Shown piece after piece: positions 61,674 to 64,000 of a DNA stretch of 64,000 bases (positions are counted from its first letter, which is position 1; every line of letters starts with the position of its first letter). The translations under genes and the position numbers were made by a program. The notes beneath the pieces are model-generated. The model did not search any database. It was not told where the DNA came from and saw nothing but the letters and a program-made list of their open reading frames with translations. Source of the stretch: JAMQPK01 sp963782595 (lineage in GTDB: Bacteria; Acidobacteriota; Vicinamibacteria; Vicinamibacterales; JAMQPK01); NCBI GenBank assembly GCA_963782595.1, contig CAWAKJ010000001.1, forward strand, positions 124,001 to 188,000, written 5' to 3'.

Positions 61674-63596
61674 TCATTTCAACGGCGGTCCTATTGTGTA
61701 GTCCATCCCACTCTCCGCTGTGAAGGTTCCTCCTGGCGTCACGGGGCGGATTGTCACCCAGCTCACGTTATTCGATGACAGCGATGCTGACGCACCTAAT
61801 CCTGTACGGCTATCGGCTGTTATGTTGGCGAAGAACGACCAGCGAAGTTGGAGCATTTGATTCTCTTCCGCATTAAACTGGAAGGACGCCAGCGCGTCTT
61901 TGACCGGATTGCAGAAGTCTATACGCGCCGACGCTTTCAGACCAATGATGAAATTGTCGAACGTCACAGAGGTCGTCTGATTGGCGCCTAAACAATTGTT
62001 ACCCGACCCCAAATTCATTGCATCGACGTGCGTGAACGCCTCTAGTTCATACGTTCCTGCCTTGGCGAATGTGATTCGGTCAATTACCAAACCGCCGATG
62101 TTCACCGCTGCGCAACAGGAGTTGGGTGTGCTAGCAGACATTGACCAGCGATAACGGTTGTCCTGAGACGCACTAACCGATGCGCTCCCATCGCTGCCGC
62201 TAAACGACATATTGATGGTCGATCCCACCGGGAATAAACTCCCGGGGTTCAGGCGTGCATCAAAAATAACCGGCGGGCGTAAGGGCTCACACACATCTGC
62301 GGGTAAATCTACGTCCATTTGCTGGAACGGTCCAGCTGCGGGAACGGTCACGCGGCTCCCATCGACCGTTTGACTTCCTACGGTTGCCGTTGGGATCAAG
62401 TCCATGGTGAGGGTGTTGACTAAACGGTCGAGAATTATTGCGTCTACTGCGCATAGTGCGGCGGCGGCGACAATCACGACTGCCACTTTCGCGAGCAGCA
62501 CTGGCAAAGCAGCCTCAGCGAATACAGCAAGGTTAATGGCCATCTCGGCAATGACGGCAGAACCAGTAGCCAGCGCCAAACTTTGAAGAGCACCCACAGT
62601 GGCGGGAAGAAGCGCCTCGACGTATTGCGGGATATCGTCAGTAGCCCACGCGATGATGTCCTCGCCAAAGCTGACGCATTTCTCGAAGAGTTTCTCACCT
62701 GCGGCCGGATCAAACGTGGCTACTGGGACGTGGTAGATGCCGGGGCTTTTTCGAAACCCCACGTACTCGAAGGTCCCGCCCAATGGCACGTTGTCGGCCT
62801 GAACCATGACTTGTGCGTTGTTCACCGGAAATCCACACTTAGTGACCAAGACGACGGCAACATTGCGAGGCACAGGTTCTGGCTCAAGTGCGTTTTCGGT
62901 CGCGATTGACGCCACGGCACGACTCACTGTTACTGGCGTGGGCAGAGTCACCGCGAGGCCGCTAACAGAGTGTTGTGAACTCGCGATATCTACCGTGAAT
63001 TGAGTGTCAGACTCCCACGTCAAACCCATGGTGATTCCGTTCGTCGTTTGGATCGATGCCGGTCTGCCTTCGTCGTTGAACAATACACTCCATGAAGTGC
63101 CGTCCTGCAAGCGCGCCACTAATCCATTCACTCCAGTGGCCAGCCCCGCCTCGTCCTTGGTTCCGAAAAACTCATACGTATCGCCGTCAGACTTAAGCTG
63201 AAACAGGCCGGGATCGGTGCGATTCCCTAACACAATAACTTCAACATTCGGAGGAGGCGGAGCGCCTTGTAGTGCTTGCCGAAGCCGTGCGAGCGATTCG
63301 AGCATCGCTGTTCTTTGGTTGTCTGGGATCCACTTCGTCGCATTCAACTGTAGAAGCTCTTCGAACGCCACGAGGTGATGGAGGGCGGCCTGCGAATCGC
63401 CCCGATCGTAGAATCGCCGCGAGGCCTCCACCTTGGATTCCAACTTGCTTCTGTCCCCTTGGCGACTAAGCTGAGCGATTTGCGCCATGAGATCGTCATA
63501 GGCGGAATCGACATGGGACGCGGCCCACGCATCAACATGCATCAGCGCCAGACAAACGATGACCACCGCCAGAGTTGCGCGACAGAACTGGCTCAT
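61674..63596 (-). CDS. Large exported protein of unknown function
   Basis: A 640-residue protein with GGAG 5 bases before the ATG and a signal peptide (ATLAVVIVCLALMHVDAWA). Residues ~30-80 (LMAQIAQLSRQGDRSKLESKVEASRRFYDRGDSQAALHHLVAFEELLQL) look like a FIMAH-type helical repeat. A beta-rich middle follows, then a hydrophobic helical stretch at ~355-420 that could insert in a membrane, and a beta-rich end with paired Cys. I recognise no family. By eye its DNA is less GC-rich than the rest of the window, and it lies among mobile-element relics, so recent acquisition is likely. Confidence 0.78.
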   Translation of the reverse strand: MSQFCRATLAVVIVCLALMHVDAWAASHVDSAYDDLMAQIAQLSRQGDRSKLESKVEASRRFYDRGDSQAALHHLVAFEELLQLNATKWIPDNQRTAMLESLARLRQALQGAPPPPNVEVIVLGNRTDPGLFQLKSDGDTYEFFGTKDEAGLATGVNGLVARLQDGTSWSVLFNDEGRPASIQTTNGITMGLTWESDTQFTVDIASSQHSVSGLAVTLPTPVTVSRAVASIATENALEPEPVPRNVAVVLVTKCGFPVNNAQVMVQADNVPLGGTFEYVGFRKSPGIYHVPVATFDPAAGEKLFEKCVSFGEDIIAWATDDIPQYVEALLPATVGALQSLALATGSAVIAEMAINLAVFAEAALPVLLAKVAVVIVAAAALCAVDAIILDRLVNTLTMDLIPTATVGSQTVDGSRVTVPAAGPFQQMDVDLPADVCEPLRPPVIFDARLNPGSLFPVGSTINMSFSGSDGSASVSASQDNRYRWSMSASTPNSCCAAVNIGGLVIDRITFAKAGTYELEAFTHVDAMNLGSGNNCLGANQTTSVTFDNFIIGLKASARIDFCNPVKDALASFQFNAEENQMLQLRWSFFANITADSRTGLGASASLSSNNVSWVTIRPVTPGGTFTAESGMDYTIGPPLK

Positions 63597-63678
63597 AAGA
63601 ACTCCGGTGTTGTTGACGGCGAGCGTAGCACGTGGAATACGCTCGGCAAGTAAACGGGATGGCTGCGAGGGAACGCGG

Positions 63679-63707
63679 AGCATAGTCGAACAGTTATCCT
63701 GAAACAA
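63679..63707 (-). promoter_or_regulatory. Possible promoter for the 640-residue orphan
   Basis: On the minus strand TTGTTT (63707-63702) and TATGCT (63684-63679) are 17 bases apart, about 80 bases before the start codon. Both boxes are only moderate matches to the sigma-70 consensus. Confidence 0.35.
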
Positions 63708-63739
63708 GTCCCAAGTCCGGTAACCTATATATTTTTCTG

Positions 63740-64000
63740 ATGGGCTTTTGGAAACCCATGCCCCTCGTGCGTATCCCCGAGCCGTTCAGCCATCCCGACT
63801 GGCTGTTGGAGTTGAAGCACGACGGCTTCCGGGCGCTGGCCGAAGTGCGCGGCCACCTGCGCCCTAACATCCCGCAGCGACAACACGTTCAACGCTCACA
63901 GCATTCGTGCGAGCGATGCGCTGCTGGAAGGTCGGCACGAACTGTTCGACATGGGCCAACGTCGCGGCAAGCGCGGGATGCCGAGCTAGTGTTAACCCAT
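63740..64000 (+). pseudogene. Broken N-terminus of an ATP-dependent DNA ligase
   Basis: The frame from ATG 63740 reads FWKPMPLVRIPEPFSHPDW then LLELKHDGFRALAEVRGHL, the start of the adenylation domain of LigD-type ATP-dependent DNA ligases, including KHDG, the KxDG motif with the nucleotide-accepting Lys. Similarity stops at about codon 42 (near 63865). Past that, the ligase frame is open to the window edge but unrelated. The adjacent frame carries a separate stretch (FNAHSIRASDALLEGRHELF, then a stop at 63987). This is a junction of two fragments rather than a working gene. Confidence 0.72.

Overview
The window is GC-rich, gene-dense bacterial chromosome. The gene content points to Acidobacteriota, probably the Vicinamibacteria side. 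It combines carboxypeptidase-regulatory/TonB-like giant receptors, DUF5916 outer-membrane proteins, a PadR/permease-prefix pair, Ser/Thr kinases with PD40-type propellers, winged-helix plus FHA regulators, and many secreted peptidases. That assignment is inference from gene families; no rRNA is present. The only RNA gene is a tRNA-Ser(CGA).

Layout. 1-6.5 kb: a DMT permease, a DUF885 peptidase, a double-BON protein, the DUF3300/DUF2950 envelope pair and a conserved Cys-rich protein. 6.6-14.8 kb: a CPA1 antiporter, an exported HpaI-type aldolase with a good sigma-70 promoter, a lytic transglycosylase, a secreted protein that appears to start at CTG, and an M16 peptidase pair (active plus inactive). 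15-27 kb: a DUF4214-methyltransferase, a DUF5916 deletion relic, a DUF1254/outer-membrane/arylsulfatase cassette and two divergent DUF5916 genes. 27-43 kb is the signalling block: a propeller kinase, PadR plus membrane partner, a PQQ-type sugar dehydrogenase, then a TonB-like receptor and beta-propeller operon. That operon is bracketed by two paralogous winged-helix/FHA regulators and lies next to a zinc-ribbon, multi-TM Ser/Thr kinase. 43-52 kb: a PIG-L deacetylase, a DASS transporter, a receiver gene coupled to a membrane protein with a kinase-dead dimerisation helix, an OmpA protein between two copies of a structured repeat, tRNA-Ser, hydrolases, tadA and a degenerate receiver. 52-61 kb: lysC-xthA, a DsbA/MauE-like redox pair, an exported truncated haemoglobin, an ECF sigma/anti-sigma pair, small proteins, a DUF11 propeller protein and an MFS transporter. 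61-64 kb looks like an accessory junction: an IS481-family transposase relic, a helix-turn-helix relic, a 640-residue exported orphan and a broken ATP-dependent DNA ligase start.

The strongest leads are the kinase/FHA/TonB block (33.5-43 kb), the mini-DUF5916 relic that keeps start, signal peptide and C-terminal beta-signal (16.55-16.75 kb), the response-regulator/pseudo-kinase pair (45.5-46.7 kb), and a family of hairpin repeats showing compensatory base changes around the ompA-like gene. No CRISPR array, prophage or complete insertion sequence was found. Start codons were chosen from Shine-Dalgarno spacing, signal peptides and family lengths.
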